Assembly (NCBI GenBank): GCA_945288535.1
Contig: CALYQQ010000001.1
Location: forward strand, 124,001-188,000
Length of the DNA: 64,000 bases
DNA from: an uncultured Enterobacterales bacterium
GTDB lineage: Bacteria; Pseudomonadota; Gammaproteobacteria; Enterobacterales; CALYQQ01
Direction: 5' to 3'
In this document: piece by piece, positions 51,453-61,090 of the stretch
Position numbering within the stretch: the first letter of the stretch is position 1
Layout: every line of letters begins with the position of its first letter
Notes under the pieces: generated by a model
Databases searched by the model: none
Told to the model about the DNA's origin: nothing
The model's input: the letters and a program-made list of their open reading frames with translations, nothing else
Translations under genes and position numbers: made by a program

Positions 51453-52214
51453 CTACATTGATAAAGTTTGTGTACCTAAGAGGTCGTTTCCTTCGTCATT
51501 TATTACTGTAAAACGTACAACGACATTTCCTTTTTTCAGCTTAGAAAAGTCTTTTATTTCAATATGATGTACCGTATTAGGTGCAATAAATTGTGATGGT
51601 AATACGAGGCTTTGCTCAGCTACCAGTGCCAAACTATTCATGGTAATGTAAAAAGGTGTCGGATTAGTGAGTTTTAAATAAGTTTTACCTGCTTGAGAAT
51701 AAAAGCTAAAGTGCAATTTATCTAATGCTAATTCAAGCCTTCCAATCTTTTTAGGGCGGAATAAAAATTTAACTTGCGTTTTAACGGTAACCGTTAACGT
51801 CGAGTATTCATCCGGTATATTTTTAGGTTTTGACGGTATTTCATACAAGTTTAACCAGAATAATGTTTCCTGCTCTGTAGAGAGTTTTTTTCGATTATAA
51901 ATAATGCGTAAATTTTGCATAGTACCCGGCTCTAGTCGAAAAACAGGCGGAATAACAATAAAGGGAGAGTTTGCAGAGTCAGGAGAGCCGCCTTCTTCAT
52001 TTTTATCCACCCAGGCCTGGATCATTACGGGGAGATCTCCCCGATTTTTTATACTATATGTTTGTTCTGTTTTATCAGAGCTAAAAATAATTCGAGTAGA
52101 TGTTAATAATAATTCAGCCTCACAACGAGAACTACTACATAAAATTAATAGCGTCAGACTTAATAAGTTAAATACTGCTTTATAATGGTGATATAGCAAA
52201 TAAAAACAACTCAT
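51453..52214 (-). CDS. Fimbrial periplasmic chaperone, second copy
   Basis: PapD-like chaperone that holds pilus subunits before the usher. It has an N-terminal hydrophobic signal, the strand-G1/F1 pattern (TRIIFSSDKTEQTYSIKNRG; QAWVDKNEEGG; FIVIPPVFRLEPGTMQNLRI) and the FWLNLYEIP block. 253 residues. It is the last gene of the operon, next to the adhesin, so it may be dedicated to that large subunit. Confidence 0.92.
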   Translation of the reverse strand: MSCFYLLYHHYKAVFNLLSLTLLILCSSSRCEAELLLTSTRIIFSSDKTEQTYSIKNRGDLPVMIQAWVDKNEEGGSPDSANSPFIVIPPVFRLEPGTMQNLRIIYNRKKLSTEQETLFWLNLYEIPSKPKNIPDEYSTLTVTVKTQVKFLFRPKKIGRLELALDKLHFSFYSQAGKTYLKLTNPTPFYITMNSLALVAEQSLVLPSQFIAPNTVHHIEIKDFSKLKKGNVVVRFTVINDEGNDLLGTQTLSM

Positions 52215-52326
52215 TAACTACTCCTTTTTATAAATTTGCTATAAAAATATATAATATTGCTTGTAGTGAATAAATAAAACAGGATTAACTTTATTTACTA
52301 ACTTTATCTATCGATAGCTATCATAA

Positions 52327-53919
52327 TTATTGGACTTGCACCACAATATAAGCGGTAGCATCTATTTTACCGGTCGTGACTTTCTTATCCGGAAGTCGCT
52401 CTAATATACCAGTAAAACGATGATGATAAATTTTATAGTTACCTTCATTAGAAATATTTGCATTACGCGGAATAGATAACCAGCCGCCACTTTCATCCAG
52501 ACGATTATATTTTGAAGGACTTGCCGAAAAACCATTTTTATCTATATCACTTGGTGCTTCTAACCCTTCATAACCCATTAATTTTACAGGTCTTCTGTCC
52601 GATGTGACAATTCTAATACCAACACCTCTAGCCAACGAACCATCATTGGTTTGATAGCGATTTGAAAGTAAATGAGTTACTGGTGGCCATGAGCTACTTC
52701 CGCCTCCGGCAGATAATTTCTCGTCAATTGCAGCTTTATAGGCATCTAACGGAATTCGAATTCCCATTACTGTTTCAAATTCGCCAAAACCGAATTTGAC
52801 GCCAGTTCCATGACATTTAATTTCAACATCAAAATCTTCTTCACGATAGCCACCTGACATTAATTCACCAACCGTAATCGTCGAAAAGAAGACAACCGGT
52901 GTGACATTTTTTACAATACAGCTTTTTTTCCGTGTCAGACGTATCATATTGTTAATACCATAACCAGCCGCAAATGTACTTCTATTAACGGCTGAGGGAT
53001 GGCCATTACCAATATTGTTATTTAATCCCCCACCTTTTAAGGTTATAAAGCCAGCTGCTTGCCGAGTCATTTCGACATAACCTGTTGAACCAATGCCAGT
53101 ACCTATAATTTTACCTTCGCCTTCATTACGTCTGGCAATATCACAATTAATTTTGCTGGTATTTGTTGGGCCATCTGCACGACTACATGTCTGAGTTGAC
53201 AGATTAGCGGGCGCACCAACTCTAAACAATTCCATGGTAACTAATGGAATATGTTTGGCTTTTATTGCAATTTTTTTTACACCTTTGTAATCATATTCTT
53301 CATAATTTTCTTTAGTAAGTTGTATAGATTTCCATCTACCGCTAAATGCTTCTCCATTAGCAACGGTTAAACGTAATCCAACATTTTTTGCAATTGTCTG
53401 AAATACACCATCAACGCCACCACTGTATTTTTTAACGACAAGACCATTCGCTGTTTCAGTTGCCCAAAAACCACCACCATATAAACCCTGTACATTAGAG
53501 ACATAAAAAAAACGTAACTCACCAACATCAGCTGGATCACAAAGATAAATTATTTGTTCGGGTGATATTTTATTAGAAATATCAGCTGAAATGACCGTGG
53601 AAGCTAATAGACTACCATTTGGTTGTAATTCTTGATCATCTTCGATATTAACTGTTGCAGGTAAGTTAGTATCACGTACAAAAGTATCATCAGCATAATA
53701 CAAAGGTAAGCCTATAGCATTATCTATATCACTTCCCCCTCCTTTATTACCTACAGTTTGACAGGTTGCTAATGCGGGAAAAGCTGTAAATAATGATAAG
53801 CTGGCTGCAATTGTTATATGTTTGATTTTAGATAATCCGGATAGGTAGTGATAACATTGCGCTATAGTGTTAAGGTATTTTTCACTGATATAGCGGTTAA
53901 GGTGTGTAGCACATCCCAT
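52327..53919 (-). CDS. Large fimbrial tip adhesin
   Basis: About 530 residues. A long signal peptide ends near AFPALA, then an N-terminal receptor-type domain of about 300 residues with several cysteines, then a pilin-like C-terminal domain beginning near the SCIVKNVTP segment and ending TAYIVVQVQ, a donor-strand-like end. That two-domain plan is typical of tip adhesins, but the size is nearly twice that of FimH. I chose the ATG at 53919 (GGAG eight bases upstream) over the ATG at 53934. Receptor unknown. Confidence 0.85.
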   Translation of the reverse strand: MGCATHLNRYISEKYLNTIAQCYHYLSGLSKIKHITIAASLSLFTAFPALATCQTVGNKGGGSDIDNAIGLPLYYADDTFVRDTNLPATVNIEDDQELQPNGSLLASTVISADISNKISPEQIIYLCDPADVGELRFFYVSNVQGLYGGGFWATETANGLVVKKYSGGVDGVFQTIAKNVGLRLTVANGEAFSGRWKSIQLTKENYEEYDYKGVKKIAIKAKHIPLVTMELFRVGAPANLSTQTCSRADGPTNTSKINCDIARRNEGEGKIIGTGIGSTGYVEMTRQAAGFITLKGGGLNNNIGNGHPSAVNRSTFAAGYGINNMIRLTRKKSCIVKNVTPVVFFSTITVGELMSGGYREEDFDVEIKCHGTGVKFGFGEFETVMGIRIPLDAYKAAIDEKLSAGGGSSSWPPVTHLLSNRYQTNDGSLARGVGIRIVTSDRRPVKLMGYEGLEAPSDIDKNGFSASPSKYNRLDESGGWLSIPRNANISNEGNYKIYHHRFTGILERLPDKKVTTGKIDATAYIVVQVQ

Positions 53920-54020
53920 AAGTAACTTCTCCATTTATTACTGTATTATTGTTAATAAAAACTATAACGCAGTATTATTGACGCTCTATTCGATTCATTA
54001 TCTAACTAATGTTAAAGGTC

Positions 54021-56993
54021 TTATATGTCATTAACATCCATACAAATACCATTGAGTTGATATAAACTTTCATTATTGTTTGGATTGCGAATAACATAAT
54101 TGACTGTACATTTTTCGTCATCGGATTCGCCCCACTTAACCATTAAGCTTCCTTTTTTATCTTCCGCTCGTGCATAAATTTGGCCACCTTGCCCAACCAT
54201 ACCTACAACAATACCATCTTGATTATAAACATTAGCACCTAATGGTAAGGGTTGATTACTTTGACGTTTGGTTGCAATTAATACAGGATAACCAGAAATA
54301 GTATCAAATTTGACTTTTACTACTGCACCGGCATAAGGTGCAATAACATGATTATTATTTTTTAACTCTACATTTTTATCCATGCCTTCAGAATCTAGCG
54401 TAATACTGTTGTAACGATAAGGTGACAGAGAGGGTACAATCGCATAACCAAATTTATTAATTCTAATATCATTACCACCAATTACTTTGGCACCTTCTGC
54501 ACCTTTTGCCTCAATGAGAGCAAATGTGTCACCCACATATGATCCTAATGTTATTCCACCTGTATGAGCCACTATAGATCCGCGCATACCAAGTGAACCA
54601 CTCCATCCAGAACTTCCTAGATTATTATAGTTACCTGTTAAACTAATAACTGGATAACGTTTTGATAAGGTTACGCCCCATTGTGTCTCATCACTATAGG
54701 AATCATAGCCAGCATTTAAGCTATAGCTTATGGTATTTTCTTCATCTAACAAGCCTGCAACATTGGCTTGCGTCATATAATCATTACCACTAAAGTGGCT
54801 GCCATTTAATGTGAGGATAGGTGCTCGAGTACTACCGCCAAGTGGCATTGCCAGTGTCATCGAAACTGTATTTTCATTTTTGTTATTGTTCGTGTTATAT
54901 ACCCGATTAAAGCGTAATGTATAGGCTAAACTTTTCCAGTTATTGGAGTAGCCTGCTTGAATTTGATTATCATTTTCGCGATTATCCCGATAATATTGTC
55001 GGGAAGCTGACAAATATAATTGACCGTATCGATTAAGTGACTGATTCATTACAATTTCAAGTCGCGCTCGTTGTAAATAAGTCGATGATGACCAATCTGA
55101 ATCATTTTCATATGACTCTCTAATCCCAATTACATCAGCATAGTCACGGTAACCTTTTGAAGAATAGCGATACCCTGCAAAGGTTAATGTTGTACCTGTG
55201 GCTTGGAGCGTCCGGCTATAAGATAAATTAGCCATCCAACCTTTTTGTGAATTATCTTCAGGTAGTTTAGCATATGAATAAGTAAGATTTGCTCCAAATG
55301 AACCAAGCCAACCACTTACTGTATTACCTAGCATAAGTGAATAATAGTCTTTACCGATACGGCTTGCAGAGTTAAAAGTAATAAAATTATTTAAACCATA
55401 TTGATAACTAAATTCACCAAACCAATCATCCCCATTACCAATGTCTCTGGCTTGACCTACAACAGCGGTATAACGTGAAGAACCTTCACGTAATGATTCA
55501 GGCAAGGCTGAGAATGGCACGGAGAAAAATGAACTCTGTCCATCTGCTTCTAAAACTTCAACATCCAAATCACCACCATAATTAGTTGGAGCCAAATCAT
55601 TTATTTCAAACGCACCAGCAGATACAGTAGTTTGGTAAACGAGATTACCATTTTGACGAACTAATACAGTAGCATTTGATTTTGCAACACCGCGAATAAC
55701 TGGAGCATACCCTTGCATGGATACTGGATACATACGTTCATCTGATGCCAACTGTATCCCACGAAAAGCTAAGCCAGAAATAAATCGTCCTGAGGTAAAA
55801 GAATCTCCCAGTGTCAATTCACTATTTAATATTGGAACTGCACGCTGCACATAAGCCCTGATTGATTTCCAGTGACTGCCATTATTATCATTATAGGTAT
55901 AGGAACCTTGTTGACGAAAGCGCCATAATCCCAAATTAATACCTGAATTCACATTTAAAAAAGTATTCGTATTGTCAGCTACTGAAGTGTAGCTATTGGT
56001 TGCAGAATAATTAATGAAAGCAATACTATTTCCTTCTGACCAATCTTTTGGATCAACATAACCACGAGGATGATGCTTTAACATTGCTTGTGGGATAGAA
56101 ACATTTAAACGTAAGCTTGTTGAATCATAGTTAACAAAAGCACCTTCGACAAATTCATTGACGGGTGCACATGTTGATGTTACTTCACTAATTTTATTTA
56201 CGTCAATGCTTTCAAAAAATGCCTTATCTAAGCATGGGCCTATATTTTTATTACTTTGTTCTGCAAAATGAATTACGCGTCGCTCTTTATATTTACCATT
56301 CACATAAACATCGACTTCATAATCCCCTGCTGCAATACTGCCTTTTTGATTAAATCGTGCAATACCGCCATAACTACTGGCACTACCTAGAATTAATGCG
56401 TCATCAAAAAAATACTCTTGATTCCCTACACTATTTGCTAAATCGACGGTTTGAGTCACATCAGAATTTATCGATTCAGCGTGTGATTGCTGTGTGTTAC
56501 TTGTACTTAACGACTCAACAGAAGATATTTTTGGCTGATTTATAACTGTACGTTGAGGCTTTTTATGTGCTTTTTGTGTAGTAGAACGATTTTTTACTAT
56601 TGATGACGATTTCTCAGAGGTTGATGTTTTTTTCTCTGATCGCGCTTTGCTCGATGTTGACGAAACTTTAACTAACGCGTTATCTTTTTTTGATACGCTT
56701 ATTTTCTTAGTAACACTCTTATCTGAACCAGTTGTTGATCCTACCGATTTCCGCATCGTTGTTCTTCGTGTCGGTTTCTCTTTAATACTCTTTTTTGCCT
56801 TATTTAAATATTCACTATCAACCACAGCAAATCCATTTGATTCTGTTTGTTCATCAATAATAATCGCCGCAGCTTCGTTCGAAAAGAGAACAACATTAAT
56901 CATACAACTAAGAAGTGTGAGCTTTATCCACGGATGGTCATCAGAAACACTTAATATATTAGGTTGTTCTGTGCATTTATTGATGTTATTCAT
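54021..56993 (-). CDS. Fimbrial outer-membrane usher with long basic N-terminal insert
   Basis: Outer-membrane pore that assembles and secretes the pilus. From about residue 194 (YFFDDALILGSASSYGGIARF) onward it is a normal FimD/PapC usher: N-terminal domain, 24-strand barrel, plug (GFEINDLAPT-like region) and C-terminal domains with a cysteine pair (EKCTVNYVIRN; NGICMD). Unusually, about 140 residues rich in Ser, Thr and Lys lie between the signal peptide and the usher domain. The ATG at 56993 has GGGGAA eight bases upstream; an upstream ATG (57014) overlaps that site. About 990 residues against a usual 830-870. Confidence 0.93.
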   Translation of the reverse strand: MNNINKCTEQPNILSVSDDHPWIKLTLLSCMINVVLFSNEAAAIIIDEQTESNGFAVVDSEYLNKAKKSIKEKPTRRTTMRKSVGSTTGSDKSVTKKISVSKKDNALVKVSSTSSKARSEKKTSTSEKSSSIVKNRSTTQKAHKKPQRTVINQPKISSVESLSTSNTQQSHAESINSDVTQTVDLANSVGNQEYFFDDALILGSASSYGGIARFNQKGSIAAGDYEVDVYVNGKYKERRVIHFAEQSNKNIGPCLDKAFFESIDVNKISEVTSTCAPVNEFVEGAFVNYDSTSLRLNVSIPQAMLKHHPRGYVDPKDWSEGNSIAFINYSATNSYTSVADNTNTFLNVNSGINLGLWRFRQQGSYTYNDNNGSHWKSIRAYVQRAVPILNSELTLGDSFTSGRFISGLAFRGIQLASDERMYPVSMQGYAPVIRGVAKSNATVLVRQNGNLVYQTTVSAGAFEINDLAPTNYGGDLDVEVLEADGQSSFFSVPFSALPESLREGSSRYTAVVGQARDIGNGDDWFGEFSYQYGLNNFITFNSASRIGKDYYSLMLGNTVSGWLGSFGANLTYSYAKLPEDNSQKGWMANLSYSRTLQATGTTLTFAGYRYSSKGYRDYADVIGIRESYENDSDWSSSTYLQRARLEIVMNQSLNRYGQLYLSASRQYYRDNRENDNQIQAGYSNNWKSLAYTLRFNRVYNTNNNKNENTVSMTLAMPLGGSTRAPILTLNGSHFSGNDYMTQANVAGLLDEENTISYSLNAGYDSYSDETQWGVTLSKRYPVISLTGNYNNLGSSGWSGSLGMRGSIVAHTGGITLGSYVGDTFALIEAKGAEGAKVIGGNDIRINKFGYAIVPSLSPYRYNSITLDSEGMDKNVELKNNNHVIAPYAGAVVKVKFDTISGYPVLIATKRQSNQPLPLGANVYNQDGIVVGMVGQGGQIYARAEDKKGSLMVKWGESDDEKCTVNYVIRNPNNNESLYQLNGICMDVNDI

Positions 56994-57022
56994 GTGGAAG
57001 TTCCCCTTTTCCATACAATTTA

Positions 57023-57760
57023 TTAGCGATGAATAACAAACGATCCTGGAATATCTCCTCCCTGATCACCCACTAATATAAAATCAATTTTAATATTTGC
57101 TGCTGAGGATAACTTACTGGCATTGTTGATAATAATTGTTTCTGATGATTTAGGTGCGATCATCGGTAAATTATCATCAATTTTATTTATCGTTTTACCG
57201 TTAGCTGTTATTAACACATTAGAATATGTGGCATAATAACTCGACGTATTGTTAATTGTTAAAGCCCATTTATTACCTTGTGGCTTAAGTGTGAATGATT
57301 GCAATTCACTTACTGTTTTACCTACATTGGGTATCGTTGTTGGACGATAAAAAATCTTCATACGATGGCGAAATAGCAAACGTAACTGATTTTTACTTAA
57401 ACTTTCACCGTTCGTTGGTGGTATTTGTAGCATATTTAAATAAAATATGGACTCTCGATCGGCTGGTAATGATGATTTATTACCACTATAAATTAATCTA
57501 ACATTTTGACCACCATTAGCTTCAATACGAAAAACAGGTGGACTTAGGATAAAGGGGCCATCAGCATCATCTGGCGTAGAATTCGGATTGTTAATATCGA
57601 CCCACATCTGGACAACATTAAAGAAAGGATCGTTATTTTTTAGCTGAATTGTTTTACTTTTGGCATCTGAAGGATAGATAACTCGTGTTCCTGTCATTAC
57701 CACACTTGCAAAAGCACTATTTGTGAGCAAAACCAATAAAATTACTAAGTATTTCATCAT
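57023..57760 (-). CDS. Fimbrial periplasmic chaperone, first copy
   Basis: PapD-like chaperone: signal peptide (YLVILLVLLTNSAFA), TRVIYPSDAKSKTIQLKN, VQMWVDINNPNSTPDDADGP, FILSPPVFRIEANGGQNVRL and FYLNMLQIPP. About 245 residues from the ATG at 57760; the frame is open ten codons further upstream but lacks a ribosome site. It lies between the pilin and usher genes, the standard place for the main chaperone. Confidence 0.93.
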   Translation of the reverse strand: MMKYLVILLVLLTNSAFASVVMTGTRVIYPSDAKSKTIQLKNNDPFFNVVQMWVDINNPNSTPDDADGPFILSPPVFRIEANGGQNVRLIYSGNKSSLPADRESIFYLNMLQIPPTNGESLSKNQLRLLFRHRMKIFYRPTTIPNVGKTVSELQSFTLKPQGNKWALTINNTSSYYATYSNVLITANGKTINKIDDNLPMIAPKSSETIIINNASKLSSAANIKIDFILVGDQGGDIPGSFVIHR

Positions 57761-57816
57761 TATTTTATTGTATAGTCCACAATTATCCATAACAAAACAT
57801 CCCCAACAGTATAACT

Positions 57817-57841
57817 CGGCTCTAAAACAACTTTAGAGCCG
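57817..57841 (-). terminator. Intercistronic hairpin after the pilin gene
   Basis: Perfect 10-base arms CGGCTCTAAA and TTTAGAGCCG with a five-base loop, between the pilin stop (57888) and the chaperone. Such stems protect pilin mRNA and reduce read-through, giving far more pilin than usher. No T run follows. Confidence 0.7.
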
Positions 57842-57887
57842 ATAATTATTATATTAATACTACGGCAAATTTTACAACCAATGACAA

Positions 57888-58484
57888 TTACTTATAAGTA
57901 ATTGCATATTGGACATTACTTTGAATCAAACCAAGTTTTGGCGCTGATGTATCGGCCTTAGAATAACCAACTTTAAATACTAGTTCGACATTGATATTTG
58001 GATCTGCTGCACCTGCTGGCTGTGGATACAAAGCATATAAACGCGCATCACCATTTGCAAATGATAATGCAGTATTAGTTGCATCAGCTAAACGTAAGTA
58101 TACGTTATCTGTTACAGGATTGCCTTGTGCTGCAGTAGGATTATCTACTAAGTAGTTTTTCAAGAAATAAGCGGCATTAGCAGTACCTGCGCCTGTTGTA
58201 ACTAATGAATTAGGTACTAAACGAATACCTACCTGTGAAGGTTTAGTTGTGCAACCAAAAATACGCACGTTAACATCTTGTGGCATCAAAATTTCACCTA
58301 CATTAGCATTACTTACAGCTTCAGCAGTAATAGGATCAAGCAATACGGCAGGGTTAGTTGGGTTGTCATTTACCAATATACTACATGATTGATCCGTAAC
58401 TTCCCCAAAAAAACGAATTTGATTCGCTGAATAGGCTGATCCGGCTACAGTTAAGAGTGCTAAAGTAATGAGAGTTTTTTTCAT
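57888..58484 (-). CDS. Fimbrial major subunit (pilin)
   Basis: 198 residues: signal peptide (MKKTLITLALLTVAGSAYSA), a conserved disulfide pair (DQSCSIL and IFGCTTK) and a C-terminal beta strand with the penultimate tyrosine (YAITYK), as in type 1-like pilins. TGGAG lies upstream of the ATG. It is first in the operon, so it is the likely rod subunit. Confidence 0.93.
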   Translation of the reverse strand: MKKTLITLALLTVAGSAYSANQIRFFGEVTDQSCSILVNDNPTNPAVLLDPITAEAVSNANVGEILMPQDVNVRIFGCTTKPSQVGIRLVPNSLVTTGAGTANAAYFLKNYLVDNPTAAQGNPVTDNVYLRLADATNTALSFANGDARLYALYPQPAGAADPNINVELVFKVGYSKADTSAPKLGLIQSNVQYAITYK

Positions 58485-59771
58485 AAAGAGGCTCCATATC
58501 CCATGTTATATTCCTTGGCTGATAACATTATAATAGCGCATATTATATCCGCTATAATTATTGTTATTAGCAGAGAGTAAAAAACTTAATCATTGGTACT
58601 GAATAAAAAAGACAACACGTTAAGTAATAAAAAATTAACTTTGAGTTTCATTTTATTTCAAGGCCGCAGAATACCTTCTGAAAAAATAAAGTCAACATAT
58701 ACATTTTATTAAACAGAGTAATTACTTAATTGAACATATAATAACTTATAAAAATCAAAAAGATTGATTAATTTAAATAATTTTTATAAAAAACCTTACT
58801 AAATTTAAATAATTTTTTTATTCAATGTTATATATTATAATAATTTATATCTAATCGTGTTTTACGCTCTATATTTTATAGCTTGTATTTTTTAATCTAA
58901 AATAACAAAAAAATATCACCTTTAAAAGGTATTATTATTATTTTATTTTTATTAATATAAGAAATTTATTTCATTGATTTATAAGTAAATTTATTTATGT
59001 TATAATATAATTGTTACAAAACCGCAGATTTTAATTTTATTTAAACGATTTCACTTGTTAAAACAACATATATAATATATTTCAATATATTATATATAAC
59101 AATAAATAAAAATACTATAAAATATTGTTATTAATAATAGTAATTTTATATTTATTGTTAAAAAACATAATTAAATATTGATTTATATGTGTTTAACACG
59201 TAAATATTCTAATTACTCATAAGTTTCTTAGATTATCACATATTTTTAGCGAGTTAATAATAAGAACAGCATATTTATCATAATATTAATAAAAGTGTTT
59301 GTATAGATTTAGTGATATATAAGGTAGATTATAAACAGGCTTTCTTTAAAAGTTTATCTTTTATAATCTATTTGTTATAGACCAAGCTAGCTATTTAATT
59401 TAAAATATAACGCATAATTCATTGATAATAACAAAATTAAACTAGATATTTCATATAAGTAAAAACAGCTCAACTATAATATGTCTATTTTTATTGCTAT
59501 AAATATTACTCTTGCTTATAACAACGCGTTAACCATAGTTAAGTTTTTGTGAATAAAAAAGGGGGTGACGCTCTCTCATTGTGAAGTTAATTATTAAAAA
59601 ATGCGTCAATATATACGGCAAATAGAAATAATTGTACTTTAACTGTTCATTACTCACAAATTTATGACTTTATACTAATTAATTAAATACTATTAACCTA
59701 TCATAGGTAAAATATTTATTATATTGCCGTGATAAATATTACTATGATAGGTTAATAATTTCATGCGGATT
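58485..59771. other. Long gene-free region upstream of the fimbrial operon
   Basis: Nearly 1,290 bases, among the most AT-rich in the window, with no credible gene. It should hold the fimbrial promoter. It has a 14-base pure A/T palindrome (59068-59097) and the rhtA-side hairpin (59692-59756). I found no recombinase gene or clear pair of invertible-element ends nearby. Confidence 0.5.
59692..59756 (-). terminator. Long hairpin downstream of rhtA
   Basis: Fifteen-base perfect arms ATTAACCTATCATAG (59692-59706) and CTATGATAGGTTAAT (59742-59756), with further partial pairing (TAAATAT-type) inward. It lies 16 bases past the rhtA stop, so it is the likely end of that transcript. Confidence 0.65.
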
Positions 59772-60668
59772 TCAATTGTTATTTTCTATTTCTACAATAG
59801 TTGTTGATGATCTAAAAGTTAAAATAGCACCAATAGAAGCAATAACAATTGCGCTAAGTGCTAACCATTGTATTAACGTTAACCTTTCCCCTAAAAATAA
59901 AAGACCGCATAAAGCGCCAATAACAGGCTCCATACTCATTAAAGTACCGAATGTTTTAGAAGGTAAACGCGTTAATGCTGTCATTTCCAAGGTATAAGGA
60001 ATTGCTGTCGATAATAATGCCACACAAAATGCTAAACGCCATACCGAAGAAGATAAAATTACCTGATAGGAATAAAATAAAGCAACAGGCAAAATCAATA
60101 TTGCACCTAATAAAGTGCCTAATGCAACGGCTGACGTGCCAAAATATTCACCAACACGTTTGCCAAAAAAGATATAACATGCCCAGAAAAAACCTGCTAT
60201 TAAAGCAAATATAGCCCCAATGGGATCAATTGCATTTATTGATTCTCTTAATGGTAAAAGAAAGTATAAGCCAATTACCGCTAAAATCACCCACATAAAA
60301 TCAATTGGCTTTCTCGATGCCAAAAGCGCAACAGTTAATGGTCCAGTAAACTCCAATGCCACTGCAATACCAATAGGAATACGTACTAATGCATAGTAGA
60401 ATGATAAATTCATAACAGCAAGTGAAATGCCATATCCTATAAGCATAATAAGATTTATTTTATTAACTTTCCATTTTGACCATTTTCGCCAAGGCCGCAA
60501 TAAAAACAGCAGTATAAATGCACCAAATGCAATGCGTAGCGCAGTCATTTCTAATGGTCCCATTATATAAAAAAGTGATTTTGCTAAAGATGCACCACTT
60601 TGGATTGAGAACATAGCAATAAGAATGATAACTACAGAAAATAATGTAGAGTTTTTATTATATGGCAT
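59772..60668 (-). CDS. rhtA: Threonine/homoserine exporter RhtA (EamA family)
   Basis: Ten-segment inner-membrane exporter with two EamA halves. Recognised by SIQSGASLAKSLFYIMGP, GPLEMTALRIAFGAFILL, PIGIAVALEFTGPL and TRLPSKTFGTLMSMEPVIGA, as in E. coli RhtA (295 residues; 298 here). GAGG nine bases upstream supports the start. Single-gene unit. Confidence 0.93.
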   Translation of the reverse strand: MPYNKNSTLFSVVIILIAMFSIQSGASLAKSLFYIMGPLEMTALRIAFGAFILLFLLRPWRKWSKWKVNKINLIMLIGYGISLAVMNLSFYYALVRIPIGIAVALEFTGPLTVALLASRKPIDFMWVILAVIGLYFLLPLRESINAIDPIGAIFALIAGFFWACYIFFGKRVGEYFGTSAVALGTLLGAILILPVALFYSYQVILSSSVWRLAFCVALLSTAIPYTLEMTALTRLPSKTFGTLMSMEPVIGALCGLLFLGERLTLIQWLALSAIVIASIGAILTFRSSTTIVEIENNN

Positions 60669-60940
60669 TAAAAATAGCCTCTGAAAACAAAGAATAACAT
60701 ATACATAATTTAATAATATACTATGGCTGAGTGCCTATATCTACAGCGATTATAGCCATTGCTCTTTTATTATATTAAATAGTAGATAATAATATCTTAT
60801 TCAGTAGACTTATTTGAATAATTTTATTGCTATAACCATTATCGTTACCATTAAAAATGGTTAGATATGATATCTATCATTACTTTAATTGGTTATTCAA
60901 ACACCTTATATGGACGTTAGATTAGATACCTGATTATATA

Positions 60941-60954
60941 TTGATCTATATCAA
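60941..60954. promoter_or_regulatory. FNR box (perfect match)
   Basis: TTGATCTATATCAA equals the FNR consensus TTGAT-N4-ATCAA with perfect symmetry. A class II FNR promoter reading right would start near 60989, with GATTAT (60978-60983) as a -10 element matching four of six bases. Alternatively it could act on rhtA, whose start is 273 bases to the left. Confidence 0.55.
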
Positions 60955-60988
60955 GTAAATATAATTTACCACTGACTGATTATTGCCA

Positions 60989-61090
60989 ATATTATATGTT
61001 AAGCTATATTAGCACAGGTACAATTTGGATTTGGCACTAAAAGCCTATTTATCCTATATCCCCCGCATCACTTTTTAGGTGCGGTTTTTT
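60989..61090 (+). ncRNA. Candidate FNR-activated small RNA
   Basis: From the start predicted by the FNR box to the end of the terminator is about 100 bases, a usual small-RNA size. Only a 14-codon frame with no ribosome site lies inside. It has an unpaired-looking pyrimidine-rich stretch (TATCCTATATCCCCC) before the terminator. I do not recognise FnrS, ArcZ, RybB or CyaR in it. Prediction only. Confidence 0.4.
61063..61090 (+). terminator. Rho-independent terminator with no upstream gene
   Basis: CCGCA (61063-61067) and TGCGG (61080-61084), then six T. Orientation is rightward; the nearest plus-strand gene upstream ends at 51360, so it must end a non-coding or lost transcript. Confidence 0.75.

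Noticed and set aside
58485-59771. Invertible fimbrial promoter element
   Set aside because: Inverted repeats exist, but no matching pair flanks a promoter-sized segment and no recombinase gene is present in the window.
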